Positions 1 through 7,981 of a DNA stretch of 15,325 nt are shown here, one piece after another (the stretch's first letter is position 1; the number at the start of each line of letters is the position of its first letter). Location: positions 1-15,325 of the forward strand of contig CAZZNQ010000093.1 of NCBI GenBank assembly GCA_964655775.1, given 5' to 3'. The stretch is from CAZZNQ01 sp964655775 (GTDB lineage: Bacteria > Planctomycetota > Brocadiia > SM23-32). The position numbers and the translations under genes are program-made. Below the pieces are notes generated by a model. That model saw only the letters and a list, made by a program, of their open reading frames with translations, ran no database searches and had not been told where the DNA came from.

Positions 1-1
1 A

Positions 2-1090
2 GCCATCAACGCTGCCGAGCGCCCCGTGCTTTACGTCGGCGGGGGAGTGATCATCAGCGGCGCCTCCGAGGCCGTGCGCGAGCTGGCCCGCAAGGCGAAC
101 ATCCCCGTTACCGCAACGCTGATGGCCCTGGGCACGTACCCCGAACGCGACCCGCTGTCCCTTGGCATGCTCGGCATGCATGGGACGGCCTACGCGAACT
201 TCGCGGTGACGAACTGCGATCTCCTGATCTCCGTCGGGGCGCGCTTCGACGACCGCATCACCGGCAACATCGACGGCTTTGCGCCGAACGCGAAGATCAT
301 CCACATCGACATCGACGCGGCTTCGATCGGGAAGACCGTCCCGGCCGACATCCCCGTCGTCGGCGACGCGGCCAACGTTTTGCGCGAGCTTCTGCCCCAG
401 GTACAGGAGCGGGAGCGCAAGGAGTGGCTCGCGAAGGTGCAGGGCTGGAAGGACGAGTATCCGCTGGAGTACAGCCTCGACGGCGACGTGGTGAAGCCCC
501 AGGCCGTCGTGGAAGCGATCGACAAGGTGAGCGACGGGCAGGCGATCGTCGTGACGGACGTTGGGCAGTGCCAGATGTGGGCGGCCCAGTATTTCCAGTA
601 CAGCAGGCCGCGGCAGTTCCTGACCTCGGGCGGGCTCGGCACCATGGGCTTCGGGCTCCCGGCGGGCATAGGCGCCCAGTTCGGCCGGCCCGACGACGCC
701 GTGTTCGTCGTCGCCGGCGACGGCTCGCTGCAGATGAACATCCAGGAGTTCGCCACGGCCGTCTACAACAAGCTGCCCATCAAGGTGGCGCTGCTGAACA
801 ACGGTTACCTGGGAATGGTGCGGCAGTGGCAGCAGCTTTTTTACGACAGGCGCTACTCGCACACCTACCTTGCGGGCGGCAACCCGGACTTCGTCAAGCT
901 GGCAGAGGCATACGGCGCGGCCGGCATCCTCATCGAGCGCATGGACGAGGTGGAACCGGCGCTGGAGCAGGCGATGAAGATCGACGACCGTCCCGTGCTG
1001 CTCGACTTCCGCACGGCCCCCGAGGAGAACGTCTTCCCGATGGTGCCGGCGGGCGGCGCGATCGATCAGATGATGCACGGGCTTGCGTAG
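2..1090 (+). CDS. ilvB: acetolactate synthase large (catalytic) subunit, 5'-truncated by the window edge
   Basis: This thiamine-diphosphate enzyme condenses two pyruvates to acetolactate, or pyruvate and 2-ketobutyrate to acetohydroxybutyrate. It is the first common step of valine, leucine and isoleucine synthesis and acts in the cytoplasm. The frame is open from base 2, so the GTG at 26 is not the start. About 363 residues are visible, and roughly the first 200 (the pyrimidine-binding domain) lie outside the window. The visible part holds the central FAD/transhydrogenase-like domain (YVGGGVI; GARFDDRITGN) and the C-terminal TPP-binding domain. The TPP/Mg motif begins with GDGSLQMN, its Asp codon at 719-721, and ends in LLNNGYLGMVRQWQ, a stretch very typical of IlvB. 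The stop is TAG at 1088-1090. ilvN follows after 40 bases on the same strand, as in a classical ilvBN operon. IlvG- or IlvI-type naming is equally possible. Confidence 0.96.
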   Translation, partial: AINAAERPVLYVGGGVIISGASEAVRELARKANIPVTATLMALGTYPERDPLSLGMLGMHGTAYANFAVTNCDLLISVGARFDDRITGNIDGFAPNAKIIHIDIDAASIGKTVPADIPVVGDAANVLRELLPQVQERERKEWLAKVQGWKDEYPLEYSLDGDVVKPQAVVEAIDKVSDGQAIVVTDVGQCQMWAAQYFQYSRPRQFLTSGGLGTMGFGLPAGIGAQFGRPDDAVFVVAGDGSLQMNIQEFATAVYNKLPIKVALLNNGYLGMVRQWQQLFYDRRYSHTYLAGGNPDFVKLAEAYGAAGILIERMDEVEPALEQAMKIDDRPVLLDFRTAPEENVFPMVPAGGAIDQMMHGLA

Positions 1091-1130
1091 CCGAACACTC
1101 GAACCGACACGACCCCTCAAGAGCGATCCA

Positions 1131-1622
1131 ATGGACACGAAGAAGCACGTCATCTCCGCTCTGGTAGCGAACCGCCCCGGCGTTCTGGCCCACGTGGTCG
1201 GCCTCTTCACCGCAAGAGGCTTCAACATCGACAGCCTGGCGGTCGGCGAGACGGAACATCCCGACTTCAGCCGAATGACCATCGTAGTGGCCGGCAACGA
1301 AGCCATCCTGGAGCAGGTGCGCAAACAACTGGGCAAGCTGGTCGACGTGGTGCGCGTCTCGGACTTTGGGGGCATACGGTGCGTCGAGCGCGATCTGGCC
1401 CTCATCCGCGTCAATGTGCCGCCGAACACACGCACCGAGATCCTGGAGACGGTCAGCATCTTCCGGGCGCGCGTGGTGGACGTCGGTAAAAGCGACCTGA
1501 TGATCGAACTGGCGGGCACGGAGGAGAAGGTGGAGGCATTCCTCGATCTTCTCCGACCGTACGGTATCCGCGAGATGGTCCGCACCGGCCGGATCGCCAT
1601 GCCGCGGTCGTCCCAGGGCTGA
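1131..1622 (+). CDS. ilvN: acetolactate synthase small (regulatory) subunit, ACT domain
   Basis: This is the regulatory partner of the upstream large subunit. In the family it raises catalytic activity and carries feedback inhibition by valine through its ACT domain. The protein is 163 residues, the normal length for the short IlvN/IlvH form. The N-terminal ACT domain (about residues 4-75) shows the hallmark NRPGVLAHVVGLFTARGFNI and then SLAVGETEHPDFSRMTIVV. The C-terminal half ends with the usual LRPYGIREMVRTGRIAM. I chose the ATG at 1131 because homology begins at MDTKKHVISAL. The frame stays open back to 1083, but that would overlap ilvB and add residues unlike the family. The ribosome-binding site is weak (AAGAG about 8 bases upstream), consistent with translational coupling to ilvB. 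No ilvC follows; the next gene is convergent with only 13 bp between the stops. Confidence 0.95.
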   Translation: MDTKKHVISALVANRPGVLAHVVGLFTARGFNIDSLAVGETEHPDFSRMTIVVAGNEAILEQVRKQLGKLVDVVRVSDFGGIRCVERDLALIRVNVPPNTRTEILETVSIFRARVVDVGKSDLMIELAGTEEKVEAFLDLLRPYGIREMVRTGRIAMPRSSQG

Positions 1623-1635
1623 GTCGGCTCCGCGC

Positions 1636-4600
1636 TTACCGGTCCACGATTTCCATGACGTACTCCCCGCTGTTCCCGCGCAGTTCCGGTGCGTACATTC
1701 CCGCAATGGTCGCCGGCAGCGCGTGGAAGCACCCCGGTATCTCCACCCGCAGGCGATACCGCAAGAGATGCTCGCCGCGGCCGATGCCGTCCGCGAAGAA
1801 CGCCACCTTCTCGTCGCGAAGCTCGGAGTAGGTGTAGAAGCCCTCTTGCCGGTCGCCGCCGCTCCGTACCTCGACCGGTTCGCATCCGGCCGGCTTCGGG
1901 TCCTCGATCAGCAGGTAGGTGTAGTCGTTGTCGCTGGTGACGCGCAGCTCCACCTGCACGACATCGCCGCTCCGCACCGCGTCTCCCTCCGCCAGGGGCA
2001 CGCGTTCGTAGCGGAGGCGGTTCTCCCGGATCTTGCGGCCTTGCGCGTCCTCGACCTCGACCACGTATGGGATCCGCTTCAGCAGGTAGTACGTGCGTTC
2101 GATCTTGAGCTGCAGCCCGGAGGCGGAGATGTCTTCCTCCTTCGTGAAGTAGCGGACGTTCGCCGAGTAGTAGAGCGCGCCCCGGCCTTTCTTGTTGAGT
2201 GTGAGCGTGTGCGATCCGCCGCCCAGGGCTTCGCCCCGCACCACGAACCGGTTGCCGTAGGTGAAGAAGTTGTCCTTGCTGATCCGCAGCCGGCGGCTGA
2301 AGGCGCCGTCGTCAACGCTGATGGCGAGCGCGTAGTCCGGATCGCCCTCGCCGCTGGCCTCCACGTATTCGCTCATCGCGGCAACGCAGAGCGTGGTGTC
2401 GCGCGTCGAGCGCCAGTAGTAGCCGTTGCGGCGGTTCTCCAGCAGCCACTTCACCAGCATCGGTGCGGCCTCGTGGTCGGGTGCCAGCCGCACGAGTGCT
2501 CGCAGGCACCAGGCGTTCGTCTCGATGTCGGAGTTGTACCAGTACCACCATCCCGTTTCTGGGGTGCGGAACCATGCCACCTGCGTCTCGTCGTTGCGCT
2601 CCAGGTACTGCATGATGTTCCGCAGGACCACGTCCGCGCGTTCCCGCTCGTCCAAGTTGGCCAACGCCAGCGTCAGCAGAGCCTTGCCGTACAGGTTCAG
2701 CCCGCCCCGCCCCGCGTAGAGCCGCGCGATGCCGTCCGGCTCCTCCTCCAACTCCACCCGCATCCGCCGCATGGACAGAACGTATGCGACGAAGGCGTCG
2801 GTGGCGGAAGGCTGCCAGTGCTTGCGGCGCATCCTGGCGGCTTCCCAGTCGCTCAGGAAGCGGAGGCCACGCTGCAGCAGGGCCTCGTCCACCCGCACGT
2901 CGGGTCCCTGAGCCGACAGTAGGCCGTAGAGTACGTAGCTTGTCTGGTAGCCGCTCGAACTGCCGTTCGACCACCATCCCCAGCCGCCGTCGGCGTTCTG
3001 CATGTCCTCGATACGCCTCAGGCCCTTGGTGATGACGCCGTAGAGCCTGTCCGAATCGAAGACCGGACTGTTGGCGTAGATGCTGGCGTGTTCGCCCTCC
3101 TCGATGCGGCGCACCTCGTCCATGCGGCCGCGTATCCGGCGCACGTCCTCCAGTTCGATGCCCATGTTCCGCAACGTCTTCAGCGTGAGCACGGCCGGCA
3201 GGAACCGGCTGATCGTCTGCTCGGTGCATCCATACGGGTATTCGATGCAGTAGGGGAGCGCGTCCAGCATCGCGCCGACCAGGCTGGGTGCGAACTGCAC
3301 CTCCAGCACCGTGAGTTCGGGTCGCCGCTCCTGTGGGATCGTGAACTCTACGCTGCGGACGGCGTCGACCTCGTCCGGGCGCACCGATCCGCAGTAGGCG
3401 TCCTGCTTGGTCATGCCATGCACCAGCACGGGGAAACTCATCCTCATCGCGTCGGACTCTTCGTCGGTCAGCGCCTTCACGGTGATCTGCGCCGTTCCCT
3501 CCTTCAGAACACGCACCCGCCAGTCAGCCCTTACTTCGCCTTTGGCTGCGACCTCGATGCTGGTCTCGGCGGTTTGATCGGGCAGCAGTTCAAGATGCTC
3601 TTCCGGTACCTCCAGCACGAGTCCCACGTTCTTCGCTGCCGACAGATAGTTGTGCACGTTCGCGCTGAGCACTACCTCGTCGCGCTCCATGAAGAAACGC
3701 GGCGCCTGCAGACGCACCAGCAGGTTCTTTGTGGTCACGGCCTCCGCAGCCGCCTCGCCGGTGCGGCTGTTCTTGCCCATCGCCCACGCCTTCATCTTCC
3801 ACGTCGTCAGGTTCTCGGGCATGCGGAAGGTCACCGTCGCTTCCCCGGCCTCGTCCGTGGTCACGGCAGGCAGCCAGACCGCCGCATCGGCAAAGTCCTG
3901 CCGGATCTCGGGTTTGGCGACTTCGGGTGCGGGGCTCGGGGCCTCCATAGCACCGGGCCCGGCCACGGCGTCGGCCATGGCCGGCGCAGAGGCGGCGCGC
4001 AGCCCGCCTCCAACAGCGGCTTCGGACATGACGACATCGCCTCGGCCGAAGAACCTGTTCTGCGCGGCCGCGAACGTGTCCCACCTGTCCACTTCCGGGC
4101 CCCACGTTCCGTTCCAGGCCGGCGGAACCGGATGAAGCTGCTGGAACGGCCGGGCCAACTCGCCCCACGCCGCGTACCGCGTCAGAAGGTTGGTCTGCAT
4201 CCACTGGCGATGGTGGGGCATCTGTCCGTGGAAGAACTCGGATATGGAGGCGGCGAGCTCGGGCTGGATGTACAGGATGGACTTGTCGAATGCGGTGAGC
4301 GCCACCTGCATGCGCGCCGGGTCTCCTCCCACCGTGCGGGCGGAGACGTGCACCGTGGCTTGCTCTCCGGGACGGTATTCCTCTTTGTCGGGCCGGATGG
4401 TTACTTCGGCCACTTCGTCCTCAGGCGGCACGCAGATGCGGCGCACCTGCTCGTGGACTCGCATGTCGGATACGGTTGTGGCTTCCACGAAGAACGCCGG
4501 ATCCTGGCCCTCCCGCACCGGCAGGTCGACGATGGTGTGGCCGTCCTCCAGGTGGAGCAGCGAGTAGTCGATCAGCGTGCCGTTGTCCACCTTATCCGCG

Positions 4601-7600
4601 AAGAGGACGTAGCTGTCCGGCCGGCGGGTATTTATCATCAGGTGGCACGTCTCGCCGGGCCGGTAGGTGCGCTTGTCGGTGATGAGCTCCAGGTCGTTGA
4701 AGCGGTACAGGCGGCCGTTGAAATCCCGGCCGACCACCCAAATGTAGCCGATCCCTTCGACGGTCTCGCCCCAGCTATCCGGCGCGGCAAACCTGACCTC
4801 CAGCAGACCGCTGCGCTCCGGGCGAATGCTGAATGAGAGGCTCCCGTTCGCCTCTGTCGATTCGGTCCAGCGTTGCAGTTCGGTCCGGTCGATATGGGCG
4901 TTGTCCGGTCCGCCGAATACGACGTGCGACACGGTGATCAGGCCCTCGGCGGAGACGGGCTTCCCGCTCGGGGTAGTGCATCGCACGCTCACCTGCGTCT
5001 CCTCGCCGGGACGGCAGTATCCGCGGTTCGCCTGGACCCGGGCATAGAAGGCACTGCGGGTCACGACCACCGCGCCTTCACCCGAGATGACGCGGCGGCT
5101 CGCGTCGCGCACGTCGGCTTCGACGACGTAGCGATGGTCCAGGTCTCCGTGGCTCTCCAGGGCCGACGCGGTGTCGATCGCGATGGCGGTTTCTCCCTTG
5201 TCGTCCAGCCGTGCAGTTCCCTCCGAGACCAGTTCGCGCACCGGGTTCGGCGGGCGATAGCCGGGCCAGAAGCTGCGCTCCCGCCCAGGAAATGGACCGT
5301 CCGCTCGGGGCCGCCAGGCCGGCGCGTAGGCCCCAAGGCCATAGCCGGGGCCGTACAACCAGTCCCAGCGTCCAGGAATGCGCACCCGACCGGCGTATTC
5401 CTCGCGGAAGACGCGGTAGGCGACGGTGGCGTCGGTGACCGGCTCGCCCCAGTAGTAGGTCGCCTTGACGACCGCCTTCACTTCAGTTCCCAGCCGGGCG
5501 TGCTCGGAGTCCGGCTCGACCACGACCTCGAACTCCGGCTTCTTGTATTCCTCGACTCGGAAGCTGGTGCCTCCCCGGTTGACCCCGTCGATCTGCAGGC
5601 GGTAGAGGCCCAGGGCAGCATCAGGCAGCAGCTCGAACTCTCCGTCGATGGCGCCGAAGTCGTCCGTTGCCTTCCTCACTTCATGCACCTTATTGCCCTT
5701 TGTATCGAACACGGTAACTTCGTATTGCGCCTGTGGGAGATTGCTCAGAACGCCGTTGCTGCTCTGCCGCATCCAGACCTTGTACCGCACCGTCTGTTCG
5801 GGCCGGTACACGGGGCGGTCGGTCACCGCGTAGGCGAAGGTGCCGCTCTGTCGCGCGGACGGCCGGTAACGCGGCCAGTAGCCCATGCCGGTCCAGGCCA
5901 GCCGTCCGTCCGACTCGACCATGAAGTGGACGCTGCGTCCTTCCGGGGGAGTCTTATGCACGTACATCCCCTGTCCGTCCGTGGTTGCTTTGTGAACCTG
6001 GGCGCGGAACAAGTTCTTCCGCGTCGCGCGCGAGTAGACGTTCCATGTCTCCAGGGCTGTGATTCCGGCCCCAGCGACCGGGGCGCCGGTATCCGCATCG
6101 GCCACGTAGCAGAGCAGGCCGTCCTTCGTCGTCTTCTCCAGGATGCTCAGGTCCGTGAGGGCGACGACGGACCGGCCGGCGACCCCTCCGCCCGCCACCT
6201 GCGCGGTGACCAGGAACACTCCGGCCGTGGTCAGGGGAGTGCCGACGGTCGTGTGCGCGTAACGGTGACTGCCGTCGTTCTCTACCTCGGCAGCCCATTT
6301 GCCGACCTGTTCGCCGATGAACGGCGACAGGAAAGAATACTCCCACGAGCGCTTGTTCTGTTGCGCCAGGACGGCGTGCCACCTGTCAACGAGGTGCTGG
6401 TAGCGCCGGGCCTCGTCGGTCTGAGTCAACAGCTTCTCCTGCAGCGCGGAAACCAGTTCTTTGAGGCGGATGCGGTGGGCCGTGAACGAGACCGAGGAGG
6501 CGTTCCGGTAGCTGAACTCGATCTCGGCCGGCTCGCCCGGCATCTGAACCGAGCTGTCGGACAGCCGCACCTGCGGCGCGAGGATTCGCTTGCTCTGTGT
6601 GCCGCCGTGCCGCGCCCACTCGCTGCCGGGCGCTGTCTCGGAGAGGGCGGCGTACGCATCCAGCGCCCGGTTGTACTGCTGGCGCGACTGGTAGTAGAGG
6701 CCGGCAGCGTATCGGCCCTCCGGCGCCACGTTACTGCGCGGATACTCCCGAAAACACAGCCGCAGAAGCTGCAGGACGTCGTACTGCGGCGGTAGTTCGA
6801 CCTTTCTGATCTGCCCGCCCGCAAGCACGAGCGCCTCCTCGTCCCCCAATTCCCACGGGTTCAGCGTCTCGAGCTTTTCCTGCAACGGCCGGCGACCATT
6901 CACGCTGTAGAGCGATGCGCACGTGTTCAGCCGGTCCATGCCGAACCGCTTGCGCGCCAGCATAGCCTGCCGGTAGTAGCTCAGGGCAGTGGACTCCTTC
7001 GCGTCCGAGCGATCCAGTCGACGGACCTCCTCCAGAAGGAAGAGGATCTTCTCGTCGTCGGGCAGGTCATCCGCGTACGTATCGGGCGTGACGGGGAAGA
7101 GGGGGCTTCCGTCGGGGCCGACCCGAAGCCCGATGGGTCTCTTCCGGGTCATCTCCCAGTGGCTGTAGCCTTCGTCGAAGTCGTCCTCCCCGGCGGTTTC
7201 CGCGAGGAATTCGTCGCGTTCGCCCCACCACCGGTACCAGAAGTGCGGCTCGTCCTCGTAGATGCTGAACCTGGCGACCGCGTTGGCGAGGTCGAACAGA
7301 CAGGCGATGCGCTCGGCGTGCCATCCCTCGCGTTCCTTCGGCGGAAGGTCGGCGAGGGCCGCATTGTTCGCCTCGTAATCGGCGTAAAGCTGTCGAGCGC
7401 GCTCCAGGTGACGGACCGCGTGCTTCTTGTCGAACTGCCAGCTCTGGAGGAAGATGCCCTGGCGTCGTTCACCGCGGTGGAACTCGCCGCCTGCCCGCGT
7501 GCCCCAGTGCGGAACCTGCAGGTAAAGGTTGCCCGTCATCCTCTGGGCGCGCGCCTCATGCGGCGTGCCTTCCGTGAGTTCGATATAGCGCTGCGCGGCG

Positions 7601-7839
7601 TCAATCGCGTCGTCGTACAGCCCCAGCGAGAGCCTTGATTCCACAAGTCGTCGGGCGGCGGCATGCCAGCCTTCGCCCTTGCTCTCCATGAGGTTCTCGT
7701 AGACCTCGGCCGCTTCCCGGTAGTGCTGCAGTTCGAAGAGGCGGTCCGCTTTCTCCACGGAATCCGTCTCCGCGGCGAGAAGGGCGAACAGGGGCACGGA
7801 CGCGGCGATGCAGACGAGAAGGGCGATTCGTTGGCGCAT
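1636..7839 (-). CDS. giant alpha-2-macroglobulin-like protein with TPR-like N-terminus and intact thioester motif
   Basis: The family traps or blocks proteases: cleavage of a bait region activates an internal thioester that links covalently to the attacker. Bacterial members sit in the periplasm or at the cell surface. The protein is 2067 residues, well above the roughly 1500-1650 of YfaS-type homologues. Residues 1-22 look like a Sec signal peptide; Cys10 (LLVC) does not fit a lipobox. Residues 28-110 and about 366-415 are TPR-like helical repeats. MG-type beta domains follow, with YRPEQTVRYKVW near 670, YRPGETCHLMI near 1050 and YRPGEQATVHVS near 1155. A Trp/Tyr/Pro/Gly-rich insert lies at about 815-872. 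An Ala/Pro/Gly-rich, bait-like linker spans 1263-1312, and the A2M domain (TFRMPENLTTWKMKAWAMG) follows. The thioester PYGCTEQ is intact (Cys1538-Gln1541), with the helical toroid after it (DGGWGWWSNG) and a C-terminal MG10-like domain (YTYLLIEDPKPAGCEP). The ribosome-binding site GGGAG lies 9 bases before the ATG and could be held in a small CGGG/CCCG hairpin. No pbpC, the usual partner, is nearby. Confidence 0.93.
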   Translation of the reverse strand: MRQRIALLVCIAASVPLFALLAAETDSVEKADRLFELQHYREAAEVYENLMESKGEGWHAAARRLVESRLSLGLYDDAIDAAQRYIELTEGTPHEARAQRMTGNLYLQVPHWGTRAGGEFHRGERRQGIFLQSWQFDKKHAVRHLERARQLYADYEANNAALADLPPKEREGWHAERIACLFDLANAVARFSIYEDEPHFWYRWWGERDEFLAETAGEDDFDEGYSHWEMTRKRPIGLRVGPDGSPLFPVTPDTYADDLPDDEKILFLLEEVRRLDRSDAKESTALSYYRQAMLARKRFGMDRLNTCASLYSVNGRRPLQEKLETLNPWELGDEEALVLAGGQIRKVELPPQYDVLQLLRLCFREYPRSNVAPEGRYAAGLYYQSRQQYNRALDAYAALSETAPGSEWARHGGTQSKRILAPQVRLSDSSVQMPGEPAEIEFSYRNASSVSFTAHRIRLKELVSALQEKLLTQTDEARRYQHLVDRWHAVLAQQNKRSWEYSFLSPFIGEQVGKWAAEVENDGSHRYAHTTVGTPLTTAGVFLVTAQVAGGGVAGRSVVALTDLSILEKTTKDGLLCYVADADTGAPVAGAGITALETWNVYSRATRKNLFRAQVHKATTDGQGMYVHKTPPEGRSVHFMVESDGRLAWTGMGYWPRYRPSARQSGTFAYAVTDRPVYRPEQTVRYKVWMRQSSNGVLSNLPQAQYEVTVFDTKGNKVHEVRKATDDFGAIDGEFELLPDAALGLYRLQIDGVNRGGTSFRVEEYKKPEFEVVVEPDSEHARLGTEVKAVVKATYYWGEPVTDATVAYRVFREEYAGRVRIPGRWDWLYGPGYGLGAYAPAWRPRADGPFPGRERSFWPGYRPPNPVRELVSEGTARLDDKGETAIAIDTASALESHGDLDHRYVVEADVRDASRRVISGEGAVVVTRSAFYARVQANRGYCRPGEETQVSVRCTTPSGKPVSAEGLITVSHVVFGGPDNAHIDRTELQRWTESTEANGSLSFSIRPERSGLLEVRFAAPDSWGETVEGIGYIWVVGRDFNGRLYRFNDLELITDKRTYRPGETCHLMINTRRPDSYVLFADKVDNGTLIDYSLLHLEDGHTIVDLPVREGQDPAFFVEATTVSDMRVHEQVRRICVPPEDEVAEVTIRPDKEEYRPGEQATVHVSARTVGGDPARMQVALTAFDKSILYIQPELAASISEFFHGQMPHHRQWMQTNLLTRYAAWGELARPFQQLHPVPPAWNGTWGPEVDRWDTFAAAQNRFFGRGDVVMSEAAVGGGLRAASAPAMADAVAGPGAMEAPSPAPEVAKPEIRQDFADAAVWLPAVTTDEAGEATVTFRMPENLTTWKMKAWAMGKNSRTGEAAAEAVTTKNLLVRLQAPRFFMERDEVVLSANVHNYLSAAKNVGLVLEVPEEHLELLPDQTAETSIEVAAKGEVRADWRVRVLKEGTAQITVKALTDEESDAMRMSFPVLVHGMTKQDAYCGSVRPDEVDAVRSVEFTIPQERRPELTVLEVQFAPSLVGAMLDALPYCIEYPYGCTEQTISRFLPAVLTLKTLRNMGIELEDVRRIRGRMDEVRRIEEGEHASIYANSPVFDSDRLYGVITKGLRRIEDMQNADGGWGWWSNGSSSGYQTSYVLYGLLSAQGPDVRVDEALLQRGLRFLSDWEAARMRRKHWQPSATDAFVAYVLSMRRMRVELEEEPDGIARLYAGRGGLNLYGKALLTLALANLDERERADVVLRNIMQYLERNDETQVAWFRTPETGWWYWYNSDIETNAWCLRALVRLAPDHEAAPMLVKWLLENRRNGYYWRSTRDTTLCVAAMSEYVEASGEGDPDYALAISVDDGAFSRRLRISKDNFFTYGNRFVVRGEALGGGSHTLTLNKKGRGALYYSANVRYFTKEEDISASGLQLKIERTYYLLKRIPYVVEVEDAQGRKIRENRLRYERVPLAEGDAVRSGDVVQVELRVTSDNDYTYLLIEDPKPAGCEPVEVRSGGDRQEGFYTYSELRDEKVAFFADGIGRGEHLLRYRLRVEIPGCFHALPATIAGMYAPELRGNSGEYVMEIVDR

Positions 7840-7981
7840 GGTCGGGAACTCCCGGCTGAGTGCTGTCGGCAGTAGCAGTCAACTGCTTTCGAGTTTACAT
7901 TGTATGAAACGCGGACACCAGCCTTTGTTCCCCGTAATCCATGTGCCGCATTGTCAACCGCACCCGACTCGGAGGCAAAGA
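7840..7981. promoter_or_regulatory. divergent intergenic region between the macroglobulin and glycoside hydrolase genes
   Basis: These 142 bases carry the 5' signals of both divergent genes. The ribosome-binding site GGAGG lies 6 bases before the rightward ATG at 7982. The leftward GGGAG lies 9 bases before the ATG at 7839. A leftward TACAAT (complement of 7899-7904) could be a -10 box placing the start about 50 bases before the macroglobulin gene, but I see no good -35 at the right distance. No convincing rightward promoter is visible. The region is more AT-rich around 7887-7910 than its surroundings. Confidence 0.35.

Noticed and set aside
1083..1130. Upstream start for ilvN overlapping ilvB
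   Set aside because: The extra 16 residues do not resemble IlvN, and the family homology starts at the ATG at 1131.
1623..1635. Search for a terminator between the convergent ilvN and macroglobulin genes
   Set aside because: Only 13 bp separate the stops, and no hairpin with a T tract is present there or just inside either gene end.
4036..4044. RGD tripeptide (residues 1266-1268) in the macroglobulin, resembling an integrin-binding site
   Set aside because: A tripeptide is expected by chance in a 2067-residue protein, and nothing else suggests a eukaryotic host.
3088..6795. Two long plus-strand frames (3088-4836 and 4873-6795) opposite the macroglobulin gene
   Set aside because: The minus-strand protein has continuous family homology through both stretches. 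The plus-strand products are His/Arg/Val-rich with no known motif.
7808..7981. N-terminal extension of the glycoside hydrolase frame
   Set aside because: It overlaps the divergent macroglobulin gene and would bury the signal peptide. The ATG at 7982 has a strong GGAGG.
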